A stretch of 64,000 nucleotides of DNA. Source: Malus domestica (lineage: Eukaryota; Streptophyta; Magnoliopsida; Rosales; Rosaceae). Numbering within the stretch: position 1 is the stretch's first letter; every line of letters starts with the position of its first letter. Positions 45,201-55,505 of the stretch are shown piece by piece. The notes below the pieces were generated by a model, which did not search any database, was not told the origin of the DNA, and worked only from the letters and a program-made list of their open reading frames with translations. The position numbers and the translations under genes were made by a program. Location of the stretch: positions 7,527,001 to 7,591,000 of the forward strand of contig NC_091664.1 in NCBI RefSeq assembly GCF_042453785.1. Reading direction: 5' to 3'.

Positions 45201-45908
45201 ATGAGATATGTGATGAAATGCTAGTATATATTTATGATGAGATATGTGATGAAATGCTAGCATAAATGTGGTGATATATGATGAGATGCTAGTATCTATT
45301 TATGATGAGATATGTGATGAGATGCTAGCATATATGGGATGAAATATTGATTCAACCGTACATGATGGGTGGATCCGACTAACATGCCATTTCCTATTGG
45401 TTTAATTCACCTAAGTTACTCATTCCTATTAAGATAATTGACATAGCATAACCGTAAGACTATCATTTTGGTTATGGTCTTGATTTATAGTCACGCCTGT
45501 TATTTTCTGGGAAATTAAGCAAGTATTGCGGCAAAGGGCTACTATCGTTGGTAGTTGAAATTGGTTTGAAGAGTTTTGTTTCACTCACTCACATTTTCTG
45601 TTTTTGTACCCCTCCAGGTTCTAGCATCAGAGTTCCGTATCACGAGGATTCGTGCCACTTCCAAGTGTAGGTGGCTTCTTATGATGGTATAATCATTATC
45701 TTACTTATTGTACTTTACTTATGCTTTGTATCATGCGCGAAATGGGCCCAAACCCGCTCACCGCGCACTTGTGTACTTAGGCACTTTTAGATTTTAATTT
45801 ATTCACATTTTATACATTATCACACTTTATGGCTTCGTCACCTTCCAGGTGTCGACCAGTACGGCTCGATTCGGGGTCCTAGTGGACATTCTGGGTCGGG
45901 GTGTGTCA
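42256..45908 (+). mobile_element. Solo LTR, probably chromovirus gypsy, copy 3
   Basis: The same insertion as 27124-29934, with TAAGT on both sides (42251-42255, 45909-45913). It is 3653 bp because it carries an internal minisatellite (about 44505-45400) missing from copy 2. It aligns with copy 2 at roughly 2-3 per cent difference by eye, which dates the copy 2/3 split. Confidence 0.8.
44505..45400. repeat. Minisatellite inside the copy 3 solo LTR
   Basis: Two nested repeat types. First come about four units with TATGTCGTACATGTCACT and GACTTATATGCTAGC. Then come many units built from GATATGTGATGAAATGCTAGC, TTTATGATGA and ATAAATGTGGTGATAT. It begins just after GCACAATGTTG, and the copy 2 alignment resumes at AATTCACCTAAG. 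Confidence 0.9.
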
Positions 45909-45913
45909 TAAGT

Positions 45914-46509
45914 GGCAGATTTTGAAATTTTTTATTATTTTAAATGGCATTTGAGTATCACAATACATGATTGACATGTTTATAATTAAATAAATATTGT
46001 TGACATGCGCTTGATTTTGTAATATTTTATTGATTTTATACAAAATCATTCTTAAAAATATTCTCTATATATTCTATTAAAAATATTCTCTATATATTCT
46101 ATTTGATCGTATTTTACTTAACCCTATTATATGAGGGTTTAGTAAGAGAACATGTGTCGATTAATTAGATAGGACACATGAAAATCGACCACAAAAGATT
46201 TGAACTTGACTATTAAAGGTGAACGAGTAAAAAAAAAATTGTTTGATAAGCGATAGCGTTAGTGGGTTAAATTGTTAGTTGTTAAAGAAAAGATGATCGG
46301 TGAAAATGAAATCTGCATTAGAGTGTATATACACTTGTTTTTTGCCACTGCAGCAAAACGCGATCTGCAAACTAGTAGACATATTGTCTTCAAGGCAAAT
46401 GAGCATCTAACCTTATGAGACATGCATATTAAAAAATTGATGAAACGGGATTTGACACATCAGTTAGTTGCTGAAGGGCATCCTACTTCTTGCCTTCAAA
46501 TCCTAGTCA
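45914..46509. other. Spacer of module copy 3
   Basis: AT-rich, matches 29940-30535, including the doubled 27-bp unit. No gene seen. Confidence 0.7.
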
Positions 46510-46517
46510 GACGTAAT

Positions 46518-47413
46518 CAGGGGCGGCCCTGAGGGTAGCCCAAGTAGGCGCCCACCTAAGGCTCCCACTTTGGAAAGGCCCCAAAAAAGTTTTATATCCT
46601 GTAATTAACATATAAATACAAAAAAAAAGTAAGAAATATCATAATTCATTTGTTAGTGCAGTGGAAATGTTGGCTTCATTTTTTTTTGGAGTGTTGACTT
46701 CGAAACATGATGCTGCCTTTCAGTCACTAGATTTTTCTTGATTTTCAAATTTATTGCCAATCCATCTGTCCAACTCCCAATCCATCTGTCCAACTCTCAA
46801 TCCATTTGTCCAAATGCATATAAAGTTATAAAACTCAAGTCTCTTTGTGATCTTTTTTTTTCTTTCAACTTCTCATTCTCTCCGTTTCTGTTGAATGTTT
46901 AAACCAACTTCTCATTCTCTCCATTTATATTGAATGTTTAAACCAACTATCATATGGTCTTAAAGATTGTACTTTAAGGTAATAAAAATTTTGAATTTAT
47001 ATTTTTCTTCTCAATAACTTTTTATTCAATGGATTATTTTAATATTCAATTCGTTAGTGTGATGTTGATTTTAGAAGAAAAAAAAAACACAAGAGAAACA
47101 ATTGGCGTTGAATTTATTATACTTGTCAATCAAGTTTTATTGTTCTTCACTCTCAATCTTAGACTCTTGACTGTAAACATTTAGTACATTTGTGTCTAAA
47201 AACATGAATCGTGTAATGTTTAAAGAATGTTTGTACATTTATCTTCTTTTAATATTAATTTTTAATGATATTTGATATGAAAATAAATTTTTTTATGTAT
47301 TTAGCGAATTCTTTTTTATACAAATAAATGTACAAAGAACCAAAGATCATAGAATTTTAGAGGCCCACTTCGAAGGCTTGCCTAGGGCCCCTAAATTCTC
47401 AGGGCCGGCCTTG
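46518..47413 (+). mobile_element. Non-autonomous hAT element (copy 3)
   Basis: Same insertion as 30544-31438. Ends CAGGGGCGGCCCTGAG and CTCAGGGCCGGCCTTG; flanks GACGTAAT and GATGTAAC. 896 bp, no transposase. Confidence 0.85.
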
Positions 47414-47421
47414 GATGTAAC

Positions 47422-48239
47422 CCTTCGGTTAGAGCACTTTGACGACATAACCCTTCGGTTAGAGCACTTTGACACCCCCACTTAGTTGATGCTCTAAATA
47501 AGCCTAAAGTTGCGTAATTAATTAGAAGAATTAGGTCACTTAATATTCCGGTCTAGTAGTATTCCTCTTCATTTGTAAGTGAGAAGTCAATAGCCTACGG
47601 TTTAGTGGTATTGCTAGCCCATTGTGAGGCTAAGCCTACCCCTCTCCTTTAATGTAGATAATAAAAACTAAATAAAAAAAAAGTAAGAGGTCTCAAGTTC
47701 AAGTCTCGTCAAAGGTGAATTGGAACCAAATTGTTGCCAACTCATTATGAGGCTAAACTCACCCCCTTCCTCTTAGTATAGATAATATCGTTTGTTCAAA
47801 AAAAAAAAAAATATGAAAGATAAAGCTTTGTTGTTGTGAGGGGATTGGTTTTGTTTTTTGGAGATTATACTTGCACATCCCAAATTACTTCTCCCACACC
47901 CTTTTAATTTTTTAATGTTTTAATGTTTTATAATATCTGGACCGTTGACAGCTATTGATCCATGTGAAAAGGAGTTTTAGAAAATCCTGACCGTTGGAAA
48001 ATCCTATCCTTGTGCCCAAAGTCAAACCAATTTACGAAAAAGCCCTTTCCCTATCGCAGTGGAGTTAAGTAGCAATTAGCAACTAGCAACTAGCAACTGG
48101 GAGAGTGAGGTTGCTTGCGTTACACGAATGGAACTACCAATACAATTAAGCCACGTGAGTTGCAATCCAATTAAACCGAGTGAGTTGCTTGCTTGCCGCG
48201 TTTCCTTGTTCAATCGGGAGATAATGGAATGAAAGAAGC
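47422..48239. other. Kinase 5' spacer of module copy 3
   Basis: Matches the copy 2 spacer, with the SINE, the left arm of the palindromic MITE and one 116-bp-type unit. A short AGCAACT run is repeated near 48072-48098. Confidence 0.6.
47590..47810 (+). mobile_element. tRNA-derived SINE, dimer-like (copy 3)
   Basis: Same element as at 17817-18035 and 31615-31838. Confidence 0.6.
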
Positions 48240-48246
48240 TATAAAT
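48240..48246 (+). promoter_or_regulatory. TATA box of kinase copy 3
   Basis: TATAAAT, 272 bp upstream of the kinase ATG. This is the only copy whose promoter, leader and frame are uninterrupted. Confidence 0.6.
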
Positions 48247-48511
48247 TGGAACCCTAATTTCCACACTTTCCATAATTTCCCGAATCTCAAACCACAATTA
48301 CCAACTTGCTTCTCTCTCTCTCTCGTTATTCCAAAAGCTCTCAACTTTCAAGTCTTCTGTTCTCAGGAACCCTAATCAGTGTTCAATTGTTCATACGTTC
48401 TAGGGTTTTCCTCAGAGATCGCAACTAGTTCCTTGGCGTTGACGGGTTTAGTTTAGCCCCACATTAACTGTTGGAGGGTTGGTTCGGTTCCTTACGAGTT
48501 ACAACCCGATC

Positions 48512-49450
48512 ATGGACAAGTTTTGGATTACTAAGCAACTAGGCGGTGGTTCTTTCGGAATGGTATTTGAGGCGCAGCACCAACCGACGGGTGAAGTCGT
48601 TGCAGTCAAGTATCTGAGGGAGACATTCAGTTCCTTTGAGCAGTGCCTAAACCTACCGGAAGTTCAGTCCCTTTCCAAGCTCAGGCACCCCAACATTGTC
48701 CAGTTGAAGGATGTCATCTTCGAAAACGATTCTGCATTCCTTGTCTTTGAGTATATGCAGAGCAGTCTGCTTGATCTTATGATGAAAAGGCGAACCAAAT
48801 TCACCGAGGAAGAAGTTAGAAGCATCTGCTTTCAGATGTTTCAGGGCCTGGCTTATACGCACAGAAACGGCTATTTCCACCGTGATTTGAAGCCCGCTAA
48901 TGTGTTGGTTAAGGATGGTGCGCGTGTGGTCAAGATTGCAGATTTGGGTTCGGCTAAGGAGATTGATTCACCTCCTCCCTATACAGACTACGTCACTACT
49001 CGTCCGTATCGTGCTCCTGAGGTGTTGCTTCGGTCAGGCTTGTATGGTCCTAAGGTCGATATGTGGGCAATGGGTGCCATCATAGCGGAGCTGTTTTCAT
49101 TCCGGCCTCTATTTCCCGGTGAAAGTGCTGATGATCAGATGTTCAAGATTTGCAGTGTTATAGGCAGTCCCACTTGGGAGTCATGGCCAGAGGGACAGCT
49201 TCTTGCCCAAAACTTGAACTATCAGTTTCCAAAAATTGGCGGGGTTGGTCTATCTGCGATGATTCCTTCTGCAAGCAGATCTGCCATCCAGTTGATTTCT
49301 TCCCTTTGTTCTTGGGACCCTTCCGCGAGGCCTACTGCTGCTGAGGCACTACGGCATCCTTTCTTCGTTGGCAACTACAAGATTCCACGAGCCATCCCTT
49401 TGAGACAAAGCAATATCCTGCCTGCATCAAATTCTCTTATTTTCGCCTAG
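48512..49450 (+). CDS. MHK-like: MHK/MAK-like protein kinase, copy 3
   Basis: A 312-residue intronless kinase frame with an undisturbed promoter and leader, so the best candidate for a working copy. All core motifs are present: GGGSFGMV glycine loop (M where the other copies have T), VAVKYLR, HRDLKPANVLV, ADLGSAKE, TDY activation motif, TRPYRAPE, DMWAMGAII, and the LCSWDPSARPTAAEALRHPF end of the C-lobe that is typical of MHK. LAYTHRNG replaces LAYMHRNG of copies 1 and 2. The tail after the catalytic domain is short compared with full-length MHK. MAK/ICK relatives act in growth and cell-cycle control in other eukaryotes; the plant role is poorly known. It converges with the AIM24 gene. Confidence 0.82.
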   Translation: MDKFWITKQLGGGSFGMVFEAQHQPTGEVVAVKYLRETFSSFEQCLNLPEVQSLSKLRHPNIVQLKDVIFENDSAFLVFEYMQSSLLDLMMKRRTKFTEEEVRSICFQMFQGLAYTHRNGYFHRDLKPANVLVKDGARVVKIADLGSAKEIDSPPPYTDYVTTRPYRAPEVLLRSGLYGPKVDMWAMGAIIAELFSFRPLFPGESADDQMFKICSVIGSPTWESWPEGQLLAQNLNYQFPKIGGVGLSAMIPSASRSAIQLISSLCSWDPSARPTAAEALRHPFFVGNYKIPRAIPLRQSNILPASNSLIFA

Positions 49451-50023
49451 ATTTGACACGAATAATGTGTGCATTTAACTGCATTTGATTCATTAGCTTT
49501 CAATAGCTGCAGATTTTATTTTAGAGAGTTTAGTTTATTTGAGTAGAGTGGCAGCAAGCCAACTAGAAGTAATGTATGTCTGATACTTGTAAGCTCTCAA
49601 TAATCTGCAATATATACCTACAAATTTCACTTCAATTGAGTCACTTTGTTTTGTTTGGTTCATATTTCAGTGTTCGAAACATAATCAGACATCGACGCTT
49701 AGTAAGCAAATGAACAAATTACTCGCAGGCTAATTTGCGAGTAAAAGGAAACTCAGAAAACATAACGCAAGGCTTTAATTTACAACTCAATCATGACTTC
49801 ACAGTACGGATTAGTCAGGAACTCGTCTACAAGCCTATGATTGACCGAGAATTTTAGGCAAAGTAAAACAGAAATCCAAGTGACAAAAATCTAAAATCTT
49901 CTGTATCTATTGATCTGATCATGTTGAAATCGACTTGAGCTACAGAAACCACTGTTGAAAAACAACGGATATGATACTGGCATCTCTGTGGATCGAAGAT
50001 GAAAAGGAAAAAAAAAGTGAAAT
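49451..50023. other. Intergenic space between converging genes
   Basis: Up to about 49468 the sequence equals the other kinase flanks, then it continues as a visibly more diverged version to about 49790, where unique sequence begins. The right part is probably the 3' untranslated region of the minus-strand AIM24 gene. Confidence 0.6.
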
Positions 50024-53000
50024 TCATACATCGGTCAAGATTAACGAAGATACAATCACAACATATGCCAGGAAAAAGAAAATGGCTATCTGCACGTAGA
50101 ACTTCGGATTTTCCCTCATGTTTGGAGATGTAACAGCCCTGTAAACAAAACCATACATTCTATTTGTTAAAGCTAGAAATAAAGCAGAAGTCAGCAGATG
50201 AAACTGAGCAAAATGTTGGAGAAGAGAAACCGATTAAGTTCAGGTACTTGACTATCTCTGCGGAATATATGGTTGCAAAATAAACAGTTACCTAGCAATA
50301 CGCTGAGAAAATCGATGAAAAGGTAAACTCTGAATGAAGACGATGCCTGGCCCAGTTAGAACAGCAGTTACCAGATTGTCACTCTGTGATTCGGTCAACT
50401 GTTAGGAATACTTGATTCTTGGAAATTGGAAATGGAAAGAAATAGCATGCTTAAGTTATATAATTTAGGGAGCTGGAAAGCATATTAGAAAAGGTTTTCA
50501 CTCAAAGTATCTTTTTCAGCTTGGGGGAGGATTCTTTTAATAATCCGCCGGGGATGGTTCAATTAAAATTATTAAATTGCCTTTTATGTGTCATGCCGAT
50601 AAATTTGGACAGCAATATTTTAAATGCAATGCAACTATACAAGGATGACGCTAATTTTGTTCAATGTGGTCCAAAGCAATTCCTGAATCTTTCAGTTGCA
50701 TTAACAGCTCATAATATAAACACAAGCACTAAAAAAGAGTGCAAACTGAAGGAAATGGAAGCAACTTACACCAAACAGTGCTCTTCTCATGGTACCACTG
50801 AATTTGATTTGGATATTAACTGTTGCAGTCACGGCAGCTATACAAGACACATCAACAGATAACACCTCGCCCACTTCAAGATTTTTCTGTACAACTGGCA
50901 AAAGGTGAAACCAGAAAGGCTTCCAATTAGTCTTAGGGTGATAAATCCTTCCATAACTAAAGTAATCCTTAATCCTAGCTAATTTAGGGGTTCTTGGATA
51001 ACCATTTTGTTTTGAGTTTTTAGTTTTCATTATTCAAGTTTTCAGTTTTCAGAAAAAGTGAAAACAAAACTGATAATTGATAACATAGTGGTTATCAAAT
51101 GGCACCTTATATTTTCCAAGAAGAGGTAATCAGTCTTTTCACTTTATTTTCTCATGCATAAAAATTTATAATAATAAAAAATAAAAAAAAACTATAAACA
51201 GGTTGGTTTGGAATTCAAGGCAACCTGTCAGATCAAAAACAGAAACGAAAAAGGTGACAAAAATGAAGGTAATCCGATTTGGAAAGTACACCAACACATC
51301 TGAATTGAGAATTAGAAACTAAATGACTGAACAAATTATGGAAAACATGGAAATAAACCACCGAGAAATGTAAACCTTCAACAGGCATAAAATGCCTTCA
51401 CTTTAAAGCAAGAACTGAAATTCTCTGCAGATATTGGGGCACACCCAAATTTTAAAAGGGTGAATCTGAAATTTAAACACTTACCAGATCCACCTCCAAG
51501 GATAAATGCAAGACCTCGGCCAGACAGCTTCTGTCTTAGAAATATCTGTAATAGTGTTATCACAGCCGTCAGAAAGATAAAGATAATACAAATGGCTTTG
51601 AGAAACAATTAAAGTGACGAATTAGAAAAAGGAAAAGGGAAATTGGTTGATTGTAAGAGCAGTCTAAGAAAATTCAAAAGAAGAAATTCTGAAACTTCCG
51701 TCATATCTCACCTCTGGACCAGGAATAACATTACGTGCCCTTTGGTCGAGTGTATTACTGACTTTAACATCATTCACAGAACAAAGGAATGCATCTGGCT
51801 ACAAAAATTGTAACGAACTCCATAAATTTCCAGCTGATTAAGACTAGTATAAATTGACTGTAACAGAAAGCATGGAATAGCTAAATTTGTTCACTGAAAA
51901 CTGGGAGAATAACAGAAACTGACAGGAAACAGTTACTCAACAGAAAAATTATATATACCTGGCACAAAATCTCTCCACCAAACATAGCCAAATCAATCTG
52001 TCAAAAGAAACAAAAATACAGACAACCGAAACTAAACTAAGTCATTTACCGTGTATGGGGTCAAGAGCAATGCTAAGTAATCAAAAAAGTGCTTTATTCA
52101 CATAAATTTGGCATGCTTAAAATCACCAACCGGGAGAACTCTAGCAAGATAAGGTGCACCAATTCCAACAAATCCATCACTTTGACCAGCATTACGAAAA
52201 ACTATGCTACTGACTGTCTTCCCAAAAATCCACTGCCACATGCTTCCTTCATTTTCAGGAACAAAAACATTTTCCAATTCCATCGACCCAGACATGAAGC
52301 ACATTGAACCTAAAATTTATTCCTCAATCAGTTGCAAATGCGATAGTGACAACAAATTACATGTTTTCTAAGGGCTTGGAAACAATTTAGATAACTTCAT
52401 CGTGACAATGCACCTCACAGAAAGTAAAGCCCGGGCTTGCAACTTACCAGGCTTGGCTATAACCTTTTCGTCTGGCTTCAACATTATCTGATAAACCAAA
52501 TGCAGAAGTTTTTAATTCTAGTGATGAAAACGAAATTCAGAAGATGAGTAGAAAATACAGACAGGAGACACACACACACATGATATAGGTTGGGATTCTT
52601 ATAGCATGTACCTGAACCAGTTGAGCTTCACCGCCCAAAATTTGAAAAGGTGTCACGGCATCTTGTGGACTCTACAGTACATTATAGAAGATACAAACAT
52701 TAGTGACGTTTAAGTTACACAATCCAACTTCATTTTTTTCCATTAAAGTTGACAATTAAATATTTGCGGAACAAACCAGACACCATAAACCAGTGTAATG
52801 ACCATTAACATGAGATTACTACCCATACCCACCAATGACTAGACATTTTGATTCAAAGTGTATTATAGATTGCCGTGTATCAAACTACAATGTTTATACC
52901 AAAAAAGGAATTCAACAAAATCTTGCAAAAACAAAGAAAAAAGTTGGTTTGTTGAAGGAGCCTCTTGTTGCAGACAGAAGGAATTCTACTCAAAGTACTG

Positions 53001-54042
53001 CATTTGTCTGCCAATTTATGTCCAAGTGGCAGAAATAGTAGCAGACATAATAATATAAGAAATAAAAACCAGTAGAGAGTAGTCCATGTATAGTTTATAC
53101 TTCCTATAGAACAAGTATGTGTTGGTTTAAATCATATACTTCTATACAAGTCAATATACATTCACCATTCTTTCTTAATAGTAGTTCTGCTTGTACAAAA
53201 AGAAATATGAACGGCTATAGAAGCCACTATCATGTCGACCCGTTAACGAGTGGCTGAATATCTCCGTTTGGAGGATGAAGTTATAGGTTAATGGTAGCAC
53301 AATCCATGAAAGCAGCATCTATCACCTGTACATCCAGACATGTTAATGGCATAATTAACCTCTTACCACCTCAACCGACCACTGAAGTTGGAATGTCGAT
53401 TTGAAGGATCATGCACGTGAGCCGTACAGCAAAAGATCAGAACTTGTATCACATCAACATTTTCCATGGAGTAAATTCATGCCAATCTACCTTTTATAGC
53501 ATTTAACTTACTGTCTACTTAATTTCTTCACGATTTTTTGTACTAAACCCACTATCCACGTACCCGCAATTTCTTCCCATAATACATGATTTTCATAAAC
53601 TAAGAGGCAGAGATGCATCCAAACATCTACCAACTGAACACTATCTAAGCAAATCTTAGACATTGAATTAAACTTTGAAAGTAATTAAGCCAAACAGTAC
53701 AGCTGATAAACACAGATCAATTTTAGCCAATCACCATCACCACACGAGTAACACGAATCAAATCCCTAACTTGAAGCAAAAACACCAGATCAAAACCAAA
53801 CAAAAACCCAAAAATAACTTATTCAAATGCTTAATTCAGTCTCTGCAATTCAGTAATCAACTGAATTTATCAACATAAAAGATACGGAAATTAACCAATT
53901 TTCTATATTTTTTCCAGAGCTTTCTCGGCAACCAAACAGATGACTATAAAAAAAAATTAATGTATTCATAAATTAATAAATAAAAAATGAGTACCTGGTA
54001 AACGTAAGGCTGAAAAGGCGTTGAGAAAAACGGAGCAGCCAT
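50024..54042 (-). CDS. AIM24: AIM24 family protein, ten exons
   Basis: An intact host gene. AIM24 (DUF124) proteins share a beta-sandwich fold resembling the TRAP RNA-binding protein; the yeast member is a mitochondrial inner-membrane protein that supports MICOS, while the role of the plant cytosolic-type paralogues is not settled. Exons on the minus strand: 53995-54042, 52612-52671, 52448-52487, 52131-52309, 51959-51997, 51712-51798, 51485-51545, 50770-50894, 50292-50383, 50024-50138. All junctions are GT-AG with consistent phases and give 846 nt, 281 residues. It starts MAAPFFSTPFQPYVYQ; core motifs include PGSMCFMSGSMELENV, MWQWIFGKTV, DAFLCSVNDVKV and GGEAQLVQ. The C-terminus has a hydrophobic segment (IAIFFFLAYVVIVSSLILT), likely a membrane anchor. 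No defect is seen. Confidence 0.93.
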
Positions 54043-55311
54043 GGGAGGATGATCAGAAGCTCTGAATTCGACGAAGATCAAACAGAATTGATGAAATCAA
54101 AAGCTGCAATCTGGCGATTTCTACAACCATTCACTGAGCCATTTACACTCTTTTTGTTTTATATTTTTTAATTTACGAACCAAAATAATTCCATTTCGTT
54201 TTTCTTCTGGTCTTTTATTTGTCTTTGTATATTTATACCCGGTTTTAATGGGTACAGTAATAAGTGTGATTGAATTCCAACAAAAAATAAATAAAAACAA
54301 AATTATTGTTTTGATTTATGATTTCGTCTAATTGACTAAAATAACCTTTTTCGGAAGTTTTGTTAGGCTCTAGGTGGAAGGATTGTAAAGTTTATGCAGT
54401 GGCAATTTTGTCAGTCTAAGTCACGCGTCAACTTATTTGACGTGGCGATTTCTCATTGGTAGCAATGACAAATCTCGACGTGTTAAAGAAGTAGTAGTCA
54501 GTCATTCAATCTCTCAACTCCTTGTCTCATTAGCATAAGGCTCTCATAAGAGCAAGTTCATCTCTAAAAAAATGTGTCAGTATCCAGCCTATTTAATATA
54601 CTCAGTAAATCGTGATAGATCCTAATGAACAGTAATAGACCGAATGCATTTCCACTCTAAACAAAAAATAACCTAGCCAATTTTATTAAAATATTATTAT
54701 TTTTTATTATAAAATAATAAAAACAATAATTTTATTTTTAAAAAAAAAGGTAAGTCTGGAACCTCCATGGTTCCACTAGAACGCTCTATACTCTCCATCT
54801 ACATCCTCCTCAATTTGTTTCTCCGATCATCCCTAAACACCAACTATTGCCACTACCGACGCGTCAACCTCCATTTGCATCTCTCTCTCTCTCTCTCCCT
54901 CTCTTTCTCTCTCCCCATTTGGATTTGGAATTGCGTCTGTTGGGTAGAATTTTTGAGGTGGGTTAGTGATGGGTATTGGCAGTCTGGGAGGTGCTGTAGT
55001 GGTATGCATTGGTTCAGGGGTGGGGATGGGTGCGTTTTAGGTGTTCTCATCCTTCTCCCTCTGTGGTTCCTTCCCTCCTGACACCTTCTCCCGCCTCGAC
55101 CTGCTCCGCTACTCAGCCTCCACAACAACTCCCTCTTTGGCGAAAAAAAAAGGTGGTCGACATGACGCTGGCTTTAGCATGACGTTAGATGGGCTGGTCT
55201 ATGGCTCTGTCGATTCTGGGATGGTGTGGATTGGCTGGGTGCCAGCCTAAAGAGTCCCCGGTGGAACTGCTCTAAGTATTTAGTGAGGTTGGAGGTCTAA
55301 TATACATGAAG
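54043..55311. other. AIM24 promoter side and unassigned sequence
   Basis: 54043-54150 is the likely 5' leader of AIM24. Farther out the sequence is AT-rich, with a (TC)n tract at about 54878-54910 and a GC-richer block at 54930-55250 whose frames (54767-55081, 55041-55250) show no domain and are not credible genes. Confidence 0.5.
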
Positions 55312-55505
55312 AGGATCATTTTCAGATTCACTTTGTAAGGATCTTAGGGATCCTTACATTCTAACCGTTCATCGTATATTTTGCGATCAGTTTTCGTCGG
55401 ATACTATTTGTGTTTAATTTTAAATAAAAAAAGTCAAATGATTTATGACCGTACAATACACGATAAACGACCCACAAAGTGGATCCAGATGGGATCCCAT
55501 TCCTA
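55312..55505. mobile_element. Possible MITE with GGATCC-rich ends
   Basis: AGATTCACTTTGTAAGGATC near the left edge is mirrored by CACAAAGTGGATCCAGATGG near the right, around a short AT-rich body. A target duplication is not evident. Confidence 0.4.

Larger units (their letters stand above)
40916..49468 (+). repeat. Tandem module copy 3
   Basis: The third module copy: cullin-like 40982-41877, solo LTR 42256-45908, hAT 46518-47413, SINE, kinase 48512-49450. It ends in unique sequence rather than the gypsy joint, so it keeps the original right flank. Confidence 0.9.

Noticed and set aside
44505-45400. CRISPR-like regular repeat array
   Set aside because: Units abut without unique spacers and the DNA is plant nuclear; it is an ordinary minisatellite.
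50521-50862. Plus-strand frame of 113 codons
   Set aside because: It overlaps AIM24 exon 8 and introns on the opposite strand and has no domain.
54767-55250. Plus-strand frames with an LSLSLSLSFSLP run
   Set aside because: Driven by a TC microsatellite; no family resemblance.
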